Below, in pieces: positions 38,401 to 50,400 of a stretch of 64,000 nucleotides of DNA. The translations under genes were made by a program, and so were the position numbers. Below the pieces are notes generated by a model. The model worked only from the letters and a program-made list of their open reading frames with translations, was not told the origin of the DNA and did not search any database. This stretch comes from Imbricaverruca yamaguchii (Eukaryota; Arthropoda; Thecostraca; Neoverrucidae): contig JAOTOL010001622.1 in NCBI GenBank assembly GCA_034440575.1, positions 124,001 through 188,000 on the forward strand. Reading direction: 5' to 3'. Position 1 is the first letter of the stretch. Every line of letters begins with the position of its first letter.

Positions 38401-41400
38401 ACGTTTTCGGCAAACAGTTGGGCTCAAGGCAAGCCGCTGAAACTGCATTGGCTATTGTTTTGCTTTCGGTAGTCATGAGGTGAAATAGACATTGCTTCGG
38501 CATTTACTAATATACGCGGAAAGAAGGAACGCACAGCTGAAAAAAAAGGAAGAAAAGGAAACGGAACTGGCATGGATGGCTGTTACCCGGAACATTATGC
38601 TCTCATTAGGCTGGCACGTTAAGCTCTCCAGCAATATGCTCCGTACTTTCTCACTAGAAGACGATGGCACTACTTGGCAATGGATTCATCTAAACCGATT
38701 GCTCTTTAATAATACAAATTAGTCTTACTTCACTCCTGTAACCGGTTTTTGTTCCTAGGCTTCTTGACAAGCATAGCACATTTATGTATGATAGGGCGCT
38801 GAGTAGAAACCCCAAAAGAAAACCAGGGATTCAGCTCACTAAAATTACTTCAGGCAGACACCCAGTGCACGCTTTTGTTGTCATGTTTTCAATAACAATA
38901 ACAACACAACTTATCTTCTCCAAATCCAGGGCCTCGAGGCAGGCATCCCGCTGTGCATTGCTAGGTAACTGGTTCTACTCGTTGCTACACACATATCACT
39001 GTAGCGGGTATTGCAGTTGTGGCAGCGCATTTGTGGTAGTGTTGTATTTCACTTCAAATCCACCACAATAAGCATACCACCGCGATATCTACGACGGGCT
39101 CCCCAGTAAAGAAATGAGCGTGAAGACTTTCCGACGAACATCCTCCATACCGGAATGTTCTAGGACCACCCATTGATAAATAATTAAAAAGTCGTGTAGG
39201 CAAACAACAACAATGCCCAGGTCAAGGTCTGAACACAGCACTTCCCGTCCCCCCCCAGGTGACGTCCCACTGCTCACTTCGCGAACTTGACGCAGAACTG
39301 GGTGAAGTACTTGCGGGAGCCGGCCAGGTTGTCTCTGATGACGGGCACCGTCTGCTTCAGCTGAGCTGTGATTGTCGACACGTAGCCGCTCTGGTCGCCC
39401 ACCGACTCCACGTGCTGCCAGCTCATCTGCGGCACACAAAGTCCGTGTCGGGTCGGCCTCGAACCCACCACCTTGCGGTTCAAGTTGAGGTGGCACAGTC
39501 GGGTACGAGCAGGCACTCGACCGTACAGGCACCCGGGCAGCTTCGCCTATCGAGTCTACTAAGCGCCAACACTGGCCACACTCATCGCTCCAAATCCTCT
39601 AGGCATGCTGGATCCAGAAATTCAATTTATCGTGCAATCAATCTCAAGAAGTTCAATATTAAGAACACTAAGAGCTGAATATTAAGAATTCGTCAAACTA
39701 AGAACGGGAAATGAATTGCAGATGTCTGCCAGCTCGTCAGCTGTCCAGGAATAGTAGCCGTTACCGTAACGAAGCCTAGGTAACAACTGAACCACCCTAT
39801 CTCCTGCTCCATCGACAAGTAAGCTGGAGGGATCGGATACGGTGAACAAAGCCGCCGTATAGCGGCGGTGGAGAAGGGGAGGGGACGAGGCGTTGAACCA
39901 CACCACATCGATCTGTGTTGCCACTACCGCGTCTGCTCGTCAGCCTGTTTGTTCTCGCGCTGTCGGCGGTCGCCAGGGGGAGGGGGAGATGCGTATCGAT
40001 TGTGTACCTTGACTGTTTGACATGTATACCCGCCACCCGTGCAGATTGTCGCCGGGATAGTGGGACGGTGCCGCGTTCCCTGCTGTGGGCGCTGAATGAT
40101 CGTTGCGGTCGATGCGCCCCTTAAACACACATAGCTAACGAAAAGGTTTGTACCATGAAGCTTGTTCACGGAACAGCGTTATCGTAATTATATAATTCAG
40201 GAATGTGAGGATACGACATCCAAATAATCCAATAAAATAACCCAAGGTTATGTTGCCGTACCAAAAAGGCGCAATTGACATTCCATTGAGTTCTTGGTCT
40301 CATTCGATACATATTGACGCGGCGGATAACTTGGTTTGCACATTACTTGACATCGCTATTTGGGTTAATCTATTGTAAATAAAATGTACATGAAAGAAAT
40401 TCACTTTTGGCATGTCACAAGGAAAAAAACACGTATACACTGTTAAGGGTCGCACATCCAGCTCAAAATTGACCCGACAAGGCACAAGTGGTGTAAGCGT
40501 CCAAATAGCTTTCCTTCCACTCAGCCCTTCCGGCTGCGGCAATGGTAAAACTATGTATGAATGAAGATACGCTGTTCTTTTTCAGCAGCACTCGTGCAAA
40601 GACACATACGGTTGTATTTTTTGTTAGGTAGGACACATTGTGAATGGTGAAAAGGCTATATTTTCTTGTCAACATTCATTTTCCGACATGTTCAAAAAGC
40701 GTACGTGTCACATACGCCTTTCTCCCCATGCCCCGAGCACTCATGCGATCCGCGACAAATGCCTGCACACACGGTTTAGAGCATGCGTGTTTTCGCCGAT
40801 CGCAGTAGCACAGACGTGAGTAGTGTAAGTACCTTCACACTGTAGGTAGTGCACTGACATGATGCCACTTTACAACAAATGAATACTTCAGTCTTGAAGA
40901 GCAAGGGTTTACCAGTCGGAAGCCCTAAGCGCACCACTACCAATACCACTACAAGTAGTACTTGGCGTTTGTTCATAGAAAGCACTTTCTTTTGCAAGGG
41001 AAGACAATGATTTTCCTTTCATCCTCTACATATGAAATAATTCGCGAAAGACGACAAAATAGTAACCTAGTTATGACCTTTTCGGGTTACAGGGTAAAAA
41101 AGCGTCAAACCATAAAATGCATCTCATTGCATGCTATTGGGAGTGTGCACTTCCCTTGGTGTTCAAATTGACCTAGGTTCTGGTAGGTTTCTAAATCAAC
41201 ACATTTTAGGTTTTCTTGGGCCATTAGCCACGACCTCATTAGCATAGTGTAAGCTAAAATGAGGCGCACTCCTACCTTAGATTATGAAAAAAACGTACCA
41301 ACATCTTGACGTCGGTGATACTCAAACAGCAGAGGATGGACATTTCTGAAATCATGACTAAAGAGTTAACGGGATCAAGGAGCCAAGCATTGATTACAAA

Positions 41401-44400
41401 AAGCGTTAAGTGTCATATTCAAAATCCGTGTTGGTTTTCGGTCACTATAGACCATATATATGTTACGTTTTTATTTGTAAGGTTGCAAGACATGACCTGA
41501 AGCATCCGATGACCTGTATCTCAGCAACCCTGCGCTTGATTCGTTAGTTCAGTTTAGTTATTTGGGTTATTTGAGCTTGATTTGTCTGAGACTCACAAAG
41601 TGAATTATAGGCCAAGGAAAACCATATGGAGAGATTTTCCTTAAAATAATCTAAGATAACGGGGTGCTACACTCTAGGTAGTTTGTCGTGGAACGCTCTT
41701 ATGCGGGCTAAAAATGACGGCTTTTCGGTATTATTGCTAGCTCCAATTCATGGGATAAACATGATATCAGTCTTCATTAGAATATAGTATATGTGAACAT
41801 ATTCGCCTCAATTTTAGAGTTCATTGACTAATAACAAAGGTAAACACTACTAAGACTAATAACATCGACTGCAGTGGTCGTGCAGCTAACCGTGACAAAG
41901 AAAAGGCGAAAATGACTGATTCACTTTTCCGAACGTCCATTTGCATGTATTTAACAAAGCTAAAATGGTGAATCCGCGCGCTTTTCTGCCACATTCATAA
42001 GAACACATACGGCCTTTTGTCGTGATCTGCAAAGGTTCGCTCTGCATGATTGCTGCAGAGGCGAAAGCCTTGCTAAATGTATGCAACAGATTAGCTCAAT
42101 CATAGTTCAAAACCCACGTAAGTACACCAAGAACTTTTCAAAGCAGGTAAGGCAATCCACGAGGCTATATTCCAATTAACAGGGGAACATCGGTCGAAAA
42201 CAACAAAAAGAGATCCCCTGAGTTATAGATTTGGTGCCTATATCTCTACGCCAGCTTGACGACAAACCGAGAGACCAGATCGCACGTAGACCGATTCAAA
42301 CCCGCCGACGCGACACTACTGGCCAGCATGTACCGTGGCCGCCAAACAAAAGCAGACCAGACTCGATGAACAAGATCGGATTCTCGACATTTGGCTCCTG
42401 ATTTTCGATCGGATTCTTGATTTTTTTAAAATCAACAAGCAATTAAAAACTTGAACTATTTTGCCATGCGAGGAGGGAAAACGTAAGCATTTCCTGAGCC
42501 TAGAAGTGGCGTATATCAGGGGGATCACTGACATCTTGTTCCATATGTGCCCACTAAAAAAAATTGTAATTCACAATATAATTAAGCACTATTTCTGTTG
42601 GTCACCTTGGCCATGGTCAGCAGTGCCGGGTCACATACTAACGAGGTCATGTCACGCACCTTGGTCATGGCCAGCAGTGCCGGGCCACATACTAACGGGG
42701 TCATGTCACGCACCTTGGTCATAGCCAGCAGTGCCGGGCCACATACTAACGGGGTCATGTCACGCACCTTGGTCATGGCCAGCAGTGCCGGGCCACATAC
42801 TAACGAGGTCATGTCACGCACCTTGGTCATGGCCAGCAGTGCCGGGCCACATACTAACGGGGTCATGTAACGCACCTTGGTCATGGTCAGCAGTGCCGGG
42901 CCACATACTAACGGGGTCATGTCACGCACCTTGGTCATAGCCAGCAGTGCCGGGCCACATACTAACGGGGTCATGTCACGCACCTTGGTCATGGCCAGCA
43001 GTGCCGGGCCACATACTAACGGGGTCATGTCACGCACCTTGGTCATGGCCAGCAGTGCCGGGCCACATACTAACGGGGTCATGTCACGCACCTTGGTCAT
43101 GGCCAGCAGTGCCGGGCCACATACTAACGGGGTCATGTCACGCACCTTGGTCATGGCCAGCAGTGCCGGGCCACATACTAACGGGGTCATGTAACGCACC
43201 TTGGTCATGGCCAGCAGTGCCGGGTCACATACTAACGAGGTCATGTCACGCACCTTGGTCATGGCCAGCAGTGCCGGGCCACATACTAACGGGGTCATGT
43301 CACGCACCTTGGTCATGGCCAGCAGCGCCGGGCCACATACTAACGGGGTCATGTCACGCACCTTGGTCATGGCCAGCAGTGCCGGGCCACATACTAACGG
43401 GGTCATGTCACGCACCTTGGTCATGGCCAGCAGTGCCGGGCCACATACTAACGGGGTCATGTCACGCACCTTGGTCATGGTCAGCAGTGCCGGGCCACAT
43501 ACTAACGGGGTCATGTAACGCACCTTGGTCATGGCCAGCAGTGCCGGGCCACATACTAACGAGGTCATGTCACGCACCTTGGTCATGGCCAGCAGCGCCG
43601 GGCCACATACTAACGGGGTCATGTAACGCACCTTGGTCATGGCCAGCAGTGCCGGGCCACATACTAACGGGGTCATGTCACGCACCTTGGTCATAGCCAG
43701 CAGTGCCGGGCCACATACTAACGGGGTCATGTCACGCACCTTGGTCATAGCCAGCAGTGCCGGGCCACATAGTAACGAGGTCATGTCACGCACCTTGGTC
43801 ATGGCCAGCAGTGCCGGGCCACATACTAACGGGGTCATGTCACGCACCTTGGTCATAGCCAGGAGTGCCGGGCCACGTACTAACGGGGTCATGTCACGCA
43901 CCTTGGTCATAGCCAGCAGTGCCGGGCCACATACTAACGGGGTCATGTCACGCACCTTGGTCATAGCCAGGAGTGCCGGGCCACGTACTAACGGGGTCAT
44001 GTCACGCACCTTGGTCATAGCCAGCAGTGCCGGGCCACGTACTAACGAGGTCATGTCACGCACCTTGGTCATGGCCAGCAGCGCCGGGTCGCAGGAGGTC
44101 TCCAGATCAGACACCAGCACCTGCACGCAGTTGCCGATCACGCTGCAACAGGTCGGCGCGGATCAGAGGCACAGCAGGACGGTACAGATCAGGACTGCTG
44201 GCGAGTGTAACACCAGCAGCTAAGTCTGAGTAGTCATCCCGAAGGCAATGCGATCACGTACAATGCAAGGTTTGATAATCGTAAGTTCAGGAGGTAGTCG
44301 CATAGCTGGATCCGCTGCCAATGAGCTTAAACTTACAGCCCTAGTTTAGCAGTTGTTACTTCTTGCACAAACAAAATTCAATGAAGGCGTTAAGAAAGAA

Positions 44401-47400
44401 ACACGAACGTTGTGGATACGTTGAAAAAAAACATACATGCTAGCTTCCTCAAGTGAACTTGGGTCATACATCAACACACGTCGATCCAAACCCATGTAAA
44501 TGGTCGCAAATGACAACCAATTCCAACCTCAGACATCACCTCAACAGTTCTCACAACGTTCGCCGCTATCCGCTACCGACAGCCCAGTGGGCGCTGTATG
44601 ACCGAAGCAGTCGATGCGCCCCTAAGCCCAAACAACCAACCACCCAACCGATAGCCCAGTGTAGTCAACCCCAGCACACTGTGGCCCACAGTGTTCACCA
44701 CTGTCTGCCCGCTACCGACAGCGCAGCGCATCCAACCCCAGCGCGTTATAGCGTATGTGGCGCACACCAGTGTTCTAAAATTATTTCACCATTAACTGTG
44801 AGGATGAAGAAAGAAGTTGCTTGGGAATAGTGAAAGACTGGAAGAAAATAAAGGATCGTCACTTAAGGATTAAACAATTGGAATGCCTTTCACTTCAGTC
44901 ACATGCAATTTACATTATTTAGCATTTGTGTGTATAATGACTGCCCACACATGCGGCAAAATGGTAAAAACCTAAGGCAAGGATGAAATAGCACAATTCC
45001 ATTAACTGTGAATTTCCAGGCCACATGGTCAATTATTTTACACTGGCGCACACTGTGCCGGTCCAGTTCCGTGCAGCGCCACGGCAGCACGCCTGCGGCG
45101 CCAGCCGCCAACCTGTGGAAGACGTCCTGCTCGCTGGACAGGTTGATCTTCTCGACCAGCGTCGGCTCCACCTTCTCCTTCAGCTTGCTCTCCAGCTGTT
45201 GCGTCGTCTCCAGGCAGTACTCGGCCGTGGTGAGGATGCTGCAGCACGCCCGAACGGTCAGGTCAGATCAGATCAGGGAGTTCTCCGCTCAGACTCTAAA
45301 GGAGAAGGTGGCAGTGCCCGCACATGGCACTTTGCCACCTCCCCAGTGTAGGAGTGAGCTGTTGCGATCCTATTGGCGCTCCCAAATTGGGCGGCCCGGC
45401 GACATTAAGCCAAGACGAGCATGTTTATTTGGGCGAGGTCTCATGATAGACAACCGGCGTATATACATAATGCCATTGGTTCATCCTATGTGGCAGCTCA
45501 ATGGTCGCATTGCCACAACAAAACGGGAAGCTTCCGATTCAGTAGAGACTTGTAACAAAACCATGATCATTGACTACGCGCTTCAACTTGCCACGACCGT
45601 AATGTAAACTTACATTATCAGGGTGTTAATAAGCGCTTTACGACACTAACTAGGCATAATACATCACATTTAGATAAGCAGATTAAAAGTCAAGTTAGGC
45701 CAGTATTAACCACACATTCAAATGGATATGATTGTGCCCAAAACCATTAATTTCCAATGCTCTGGGTAATAATTCTAAGCTGAATTCAATGCCTGTGTAA
45801 TGTGGACATCCCTCCTTCCACCCAAGCTCGTGTTTTGAATGCAACGCTTCTGACCTGCACACTCGACAGAGATCGTCACGATTCAGCCGCTGGATCTCGC
45901 CCTCCTTCATCAGACTCTGGAAGTTGTGCAGAAAGCCGGCCGTGGCCATGTCCCGCAGGTTGGAGAGGTTCGACAGGTCCTTCAGGTCGGGCATCGTCTT
46001 CACGGAGGAGCCGCCGGCAGAGCTGAGTGTCTGTCTGAGGAGGGGCGGTCAGGTCCTGATCAGCGGGTGTCGGGGGGCCACACAACACGGGACTGCCGTC
46101 TGAGGAGGGTTAGGTCATGGTCAACGGGTGTCGGGTGGTAACAACACGGGACTGCCCGTCTGAGGGAGGTCAGGTCCTGGTCAGCGGGTGTCGGGGGACC
46201 ACACAACACGGGACTGCCCGTCTGAGGGACGGTTAGGTCCTGGTCAGCGGGTGTCGGGGGGGCACACAACACGGGACTGCCCGTCTGAGGAGGGTTAGGT
46301 CCTGGTCAGCGAGTGTTGAGTGGTCACGCATCACAGGACTGCCCGTCTGAGGAGGGGGGTGTCGGGGGCCCACCGGGGGTAGCGGGTGTCGAGTGGTCAC
46401 ACATCACGGGAGGGGTAGGGTGAAAACGGACTGCCCGTCTGAGGAGGGCGGTCAGGTCCTGGTCAGCGGGTGTCGAGTGGTCACACACGCGGGACTGCCC
46501 GTCTGAGGAGGGACGGTTGGTCAGCGGGTGTGGGTTCACGGGCTGCCCGTCTGAGGAGGGAGGTCATGGTCGCGGGTGTCGGGGGCCAGCAGGGACGGAC
46601 GGGACTGCCCGTCTGGAGGTCGGTCTGGTCAGCGGGGTGCCACACAACACGGGACTGCCCGTCTGAGGAGGGAGGTCAGGTCCTGGTCAGCGGGTGTCGG
46701 GGGCCACACAACACGGGACTGCCCGTCTGAGGAGTGGGAGGTCAGGTCCTGGTCAGCGGGTGTCAGGGGTGGGGCACACAACACGGGACTGCCCGTCTGA
46801 GGAGGTAGGTCAGGTCATTCGAGTGGTCAGCGGGTGTCGGGGGCCACACAACGCGGGACTGCCCGTCTGAGGAGGGTCGGTCAGGTCCTGTCAGCGGGTG
46901 TCGAGTGGTCACACAACACGGGACTGCCCGTCTGAGGAGGGTCAGGTCATGGTCAGCGGGTGTCGAGTGGTCACACATCACGGGACTGCCCGTCTGAGGA
47001 AGGTCAGGTCCTGGTCAGCGGGTGTCGGGGGCCACACAACACGGGACTGCCCGTCTGAGGAGGGACGGTCAGGTCCTGATCAGCGGGTGTCGGGGGGCAC
47101 ACATCACGGGACTGCCCGTCTGAGGAAGGTCAGGTCATGGTCAACGGGTGTCGGGGGCACACATCACGGGACTGCCCGTCTAAGGAGGGTTCGGTCCTAT
47201 TCAGTGGATGCTGCGGGGTGTCATGGGGGTACAAGAGACCGTCGCACGTAGCACATGAAGTTATTGTTGGCACCCCTTTCACAGGAGACATGCGTAACAA
47301 GTGTACGTCATCAATGGCCCCGAACCTTTCGACGTGATACTGTAAATGTTTGAAATCATTCAAGCATCTGTCACTCGATGCTTTTGATTGTACCAGTGTT

Positions 47401-50400
47401 AACGTGTTAATCTACAAACGGAATAGACGCTAAACTCTCAACGGGTCACCATATGAAGACACATGAAGGAATACCGATGAACGGATGGCCGTTGGCCAGT
47501 GTTGGCGCGCGTGACGATACTATCGGTATTATTGGTACTATCGCGTCTACACATGACCAAGCGACTAGACTTCCAACTCTGGCCTGTCCGTGGGGTTCCA
47601 ACCTTACCTGACGGACGCATGCGCCGCACATTCATCCAATTTTCGTATTCATTCCCACTTAGCTTACCACAATTTAGCATCAGAAACATTCACGTCCGCC
47701 TTCTCTCACATATGCACACAATCCATCATCACGACCCTTCCCAGGTGCGTCCGCAGGGATGGATTTGTGCTCTCCTGGATGAGGAGATGAGAACTGTGAG
47801 GCAATTGAACATGGAGGACATTTTTTTCTTCAAACCTGTGACATCAGAATATCAGCTCTCATTTCTCAGTGAATCTTAAGTACTTCATAACAGATCAGTT
47901 CATTGTCAAACAGCAGCATTCAACCTCCAAATCAGAAAATTGGAGGACAACGTTCTGGGTGTCATGCTCTCCAACAAATCCGGAAGCAACACGTCCAGTC
48001 CTGCGCACCGAACTCTCACTTGGGCAGGTTGGCCAGCAGGATCTTGAGCGCGTACTCGCGCAGATGTTTCTGGAACACGGCCGTCAGCGCCAGCAGCTGG
48101 CGGCCCCGACTCAGCTGCGAACACTGCAGCATGCACTTCTTGTAGAACATGAAGAGGTCGGCGCAGCTGGGCAGGATCAGCGAGCTCTCGGCCGCCGCCG
48201 ACGGGAACCCCTTGGTCTTTAGCTCCTGGCTGAACCGCTCCAGCAGGTCCGCCAGGTTCCTGACGAGGCGGAGGTCAGCGTCAGGCGCCGAGGTCAGCGT
48301 CAGGCGGCGAGGTCAGCGTCAGGCGGCGAGGTCAGCGTCAGGCGCCGAGGTCAGCGTCAGGCGCCGAGGTCAGCGTCAGGCGCCGAGGTCAGCGTCAGGG
48401 GCCGAGGTCAGCGTCAGGCGCCGAGGTCAGCGTCAGGCGGCGAGGTCAGCGTCAGGCGGCGAGGTCAGCGTCAGGCGTACGTGTCGGGATCGGTACAACA
48501 GTTCACTCTCCCACACGGGCCAGCGAGGAATGTCAGAGCTCATATTTGTGCATAGGGTTGTTGTGACATTAGCGGCTGCGGTTGATTAGGGTGGTAGATT
48601 TGTGCAATAGGGCGCGTCGACTACGTTGGTCATTTTGCGCCCATGGCTATGGTCGAGGTTAAGGTGTGTTTGGGGAAGACTCGTACGCCAGCAATACAGA
48701 TGGAATCGGGTTCGGTCAGGCACTTAGACAAGTGCAGCAGTGGTGCGGCAGAAGCTTCGCTTGGTGAACATGGGGCGAGGGAGCTCGACAAACCACAGAC
48801 TCAACGCAAATATGTCAGCGCGTACGGCGATATGATGAGTATTGAGAACTTCCGGTTGGTTATTGGTTTACGACACATCGACCGTTAAGCCATGTAGCGT
48901 CGCCAATCTCTCACGCCAATTGGTCGGCAAAGAGTAGCGACAGGTGAGACACGAACCCACAACCTTTCGATTGTGAGACGAGCAACTCACCCCTAGGCCA
49001 CTCGTCCCCGTATTGAGAACTCCCACGCCATGCACGACACATCACACATCGCCCACCTGTCCTGACTCTCGATGTAGATGTTGAGGTGCTGCTCGAAACA
49101 CTGGCTGATGACGCCCTGGAACGGGTCCGACACCACGGGGTCCGGCCGAGGAGTCGGAGTCGGAGTCGCAGCCGGCTCCGGCTCGCCGAACGGATTCGTC
49201 GACTCAGGCTCCGGTTCCCCGAAGGGATTAGTCGACTGACGGTGGCAACGGCGGGTGAACGGAGGGAGCAACAGCAAACGTACGGTTCTGATTGCACTGC
49301 TTGACCACAAGACGTCCATCATTATACTGCTCCTGAGAAACCACATAGCGCAGTTGTGTGGGCATCCAAGTACCGTACCAATAAATTCATCAATTTACCA
49401 GCACCTCAAATGTCCAAACTATTATAGACTACATGACAAACAACATAACTGATATAATTGAATATAATTGTATAGGATAATTAAACAATATTCTGACCAC
49501 ACACTGTGCACCTATACCCGTACGTCTATCCTATGAATATTGCAGACACAACCCTACATTAAGAAGAACCACATGATCAAAATCCCACACCAACTAAGGC
49601 AGCTCTTGAGTCTTCCGACAAACGCGATTGTGGTTGATTGGCTTATGGAGGCCCGAACCAATCATTCAAGGACTGAAGAAGCCGGGGCAGGGATCCTCGC
49701 CTCAACGGTCACCTGGCTCACCACTCCGCCTGCTGAGCAGATACTGACGGCGCTCTGTGTGCCTATTGCAGGCGTGCGATCCGACCTTTGTCGGCCACAG
49801 GCATGTGACCTGACCTCTGAGTTCCGCAATTTCAGCAGTTGGAACCCTCTATCTACTTCAGGCATGTGACCCGACCTCTGCGAGTTCTGCAGCGTCGGCA
49901 CTCAGAGCGCCCTACCTACCGCAGGCGTGTGACCTGACCTCTGCGAGTTCCGCAATGTCAGCAGTTGGAGCCCCTATCTACTCCAGGATGTGACCCGACC
50001 TCTGCGGTTCTGCAGCGTCGGCACTCAGAGCGCCCTACCTACCGCAGGCGTGTGACCTGACCTCTGCGAGTTCCGCAATGTCAGCAGTTGGAGCACCTAT
50101 CTACTGCAGGCGTGTGACCTGACCTCTGCGAGTTCCGCAATGTCAGCAGTTGGAGCCCCTATCTATGCAGGCGTGTGACCTGACCTCTGCGAGTTCCGCA
50201 ATGTCAGCAGTTGGAGCCCCTATCTACTGCAGGCGTGTGACCTGACCTCTGCGAGTTCGCAGCGTCGGCACTCAGAGCGCCCTACCTACCGCAGGCGTGT
50301 GACCTGACCTCTGCGAGTTACGCAATGTCAGCAGTTGGAGCCCCTATCTACTGCAGGCGTGTGACCTGACCTCTGCGAGTTCTGCAGCGTCGGCACTCAG

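Larger units (their letters stand above)
44143..45112. other. VPS53 intron 11
   Basis: Contains a hairpin module (44,589-44,622) with an 'aaccaacc' tail, then a hAT-type MITE (44,768-45,045). The rest is unremarkable. Confidence 0.8.
48479..49056. other. VPS53 intron 8, remainder
   Basis: Holds a hairpin module (48,610-48,642) and a SINE (48,851-49,009). No other element seen. Confidence 0.8.

Noticed and set aside
42582..44141. A 519-codon minus-strand ORF as an independent repeat protein gene
   Set aside because: It begins inside exon 12 of VPS53 and reads through the donor into the 54-bp array. It is the exon plus an intronic repeat, not a separate gene, although in-frame extension is possible.
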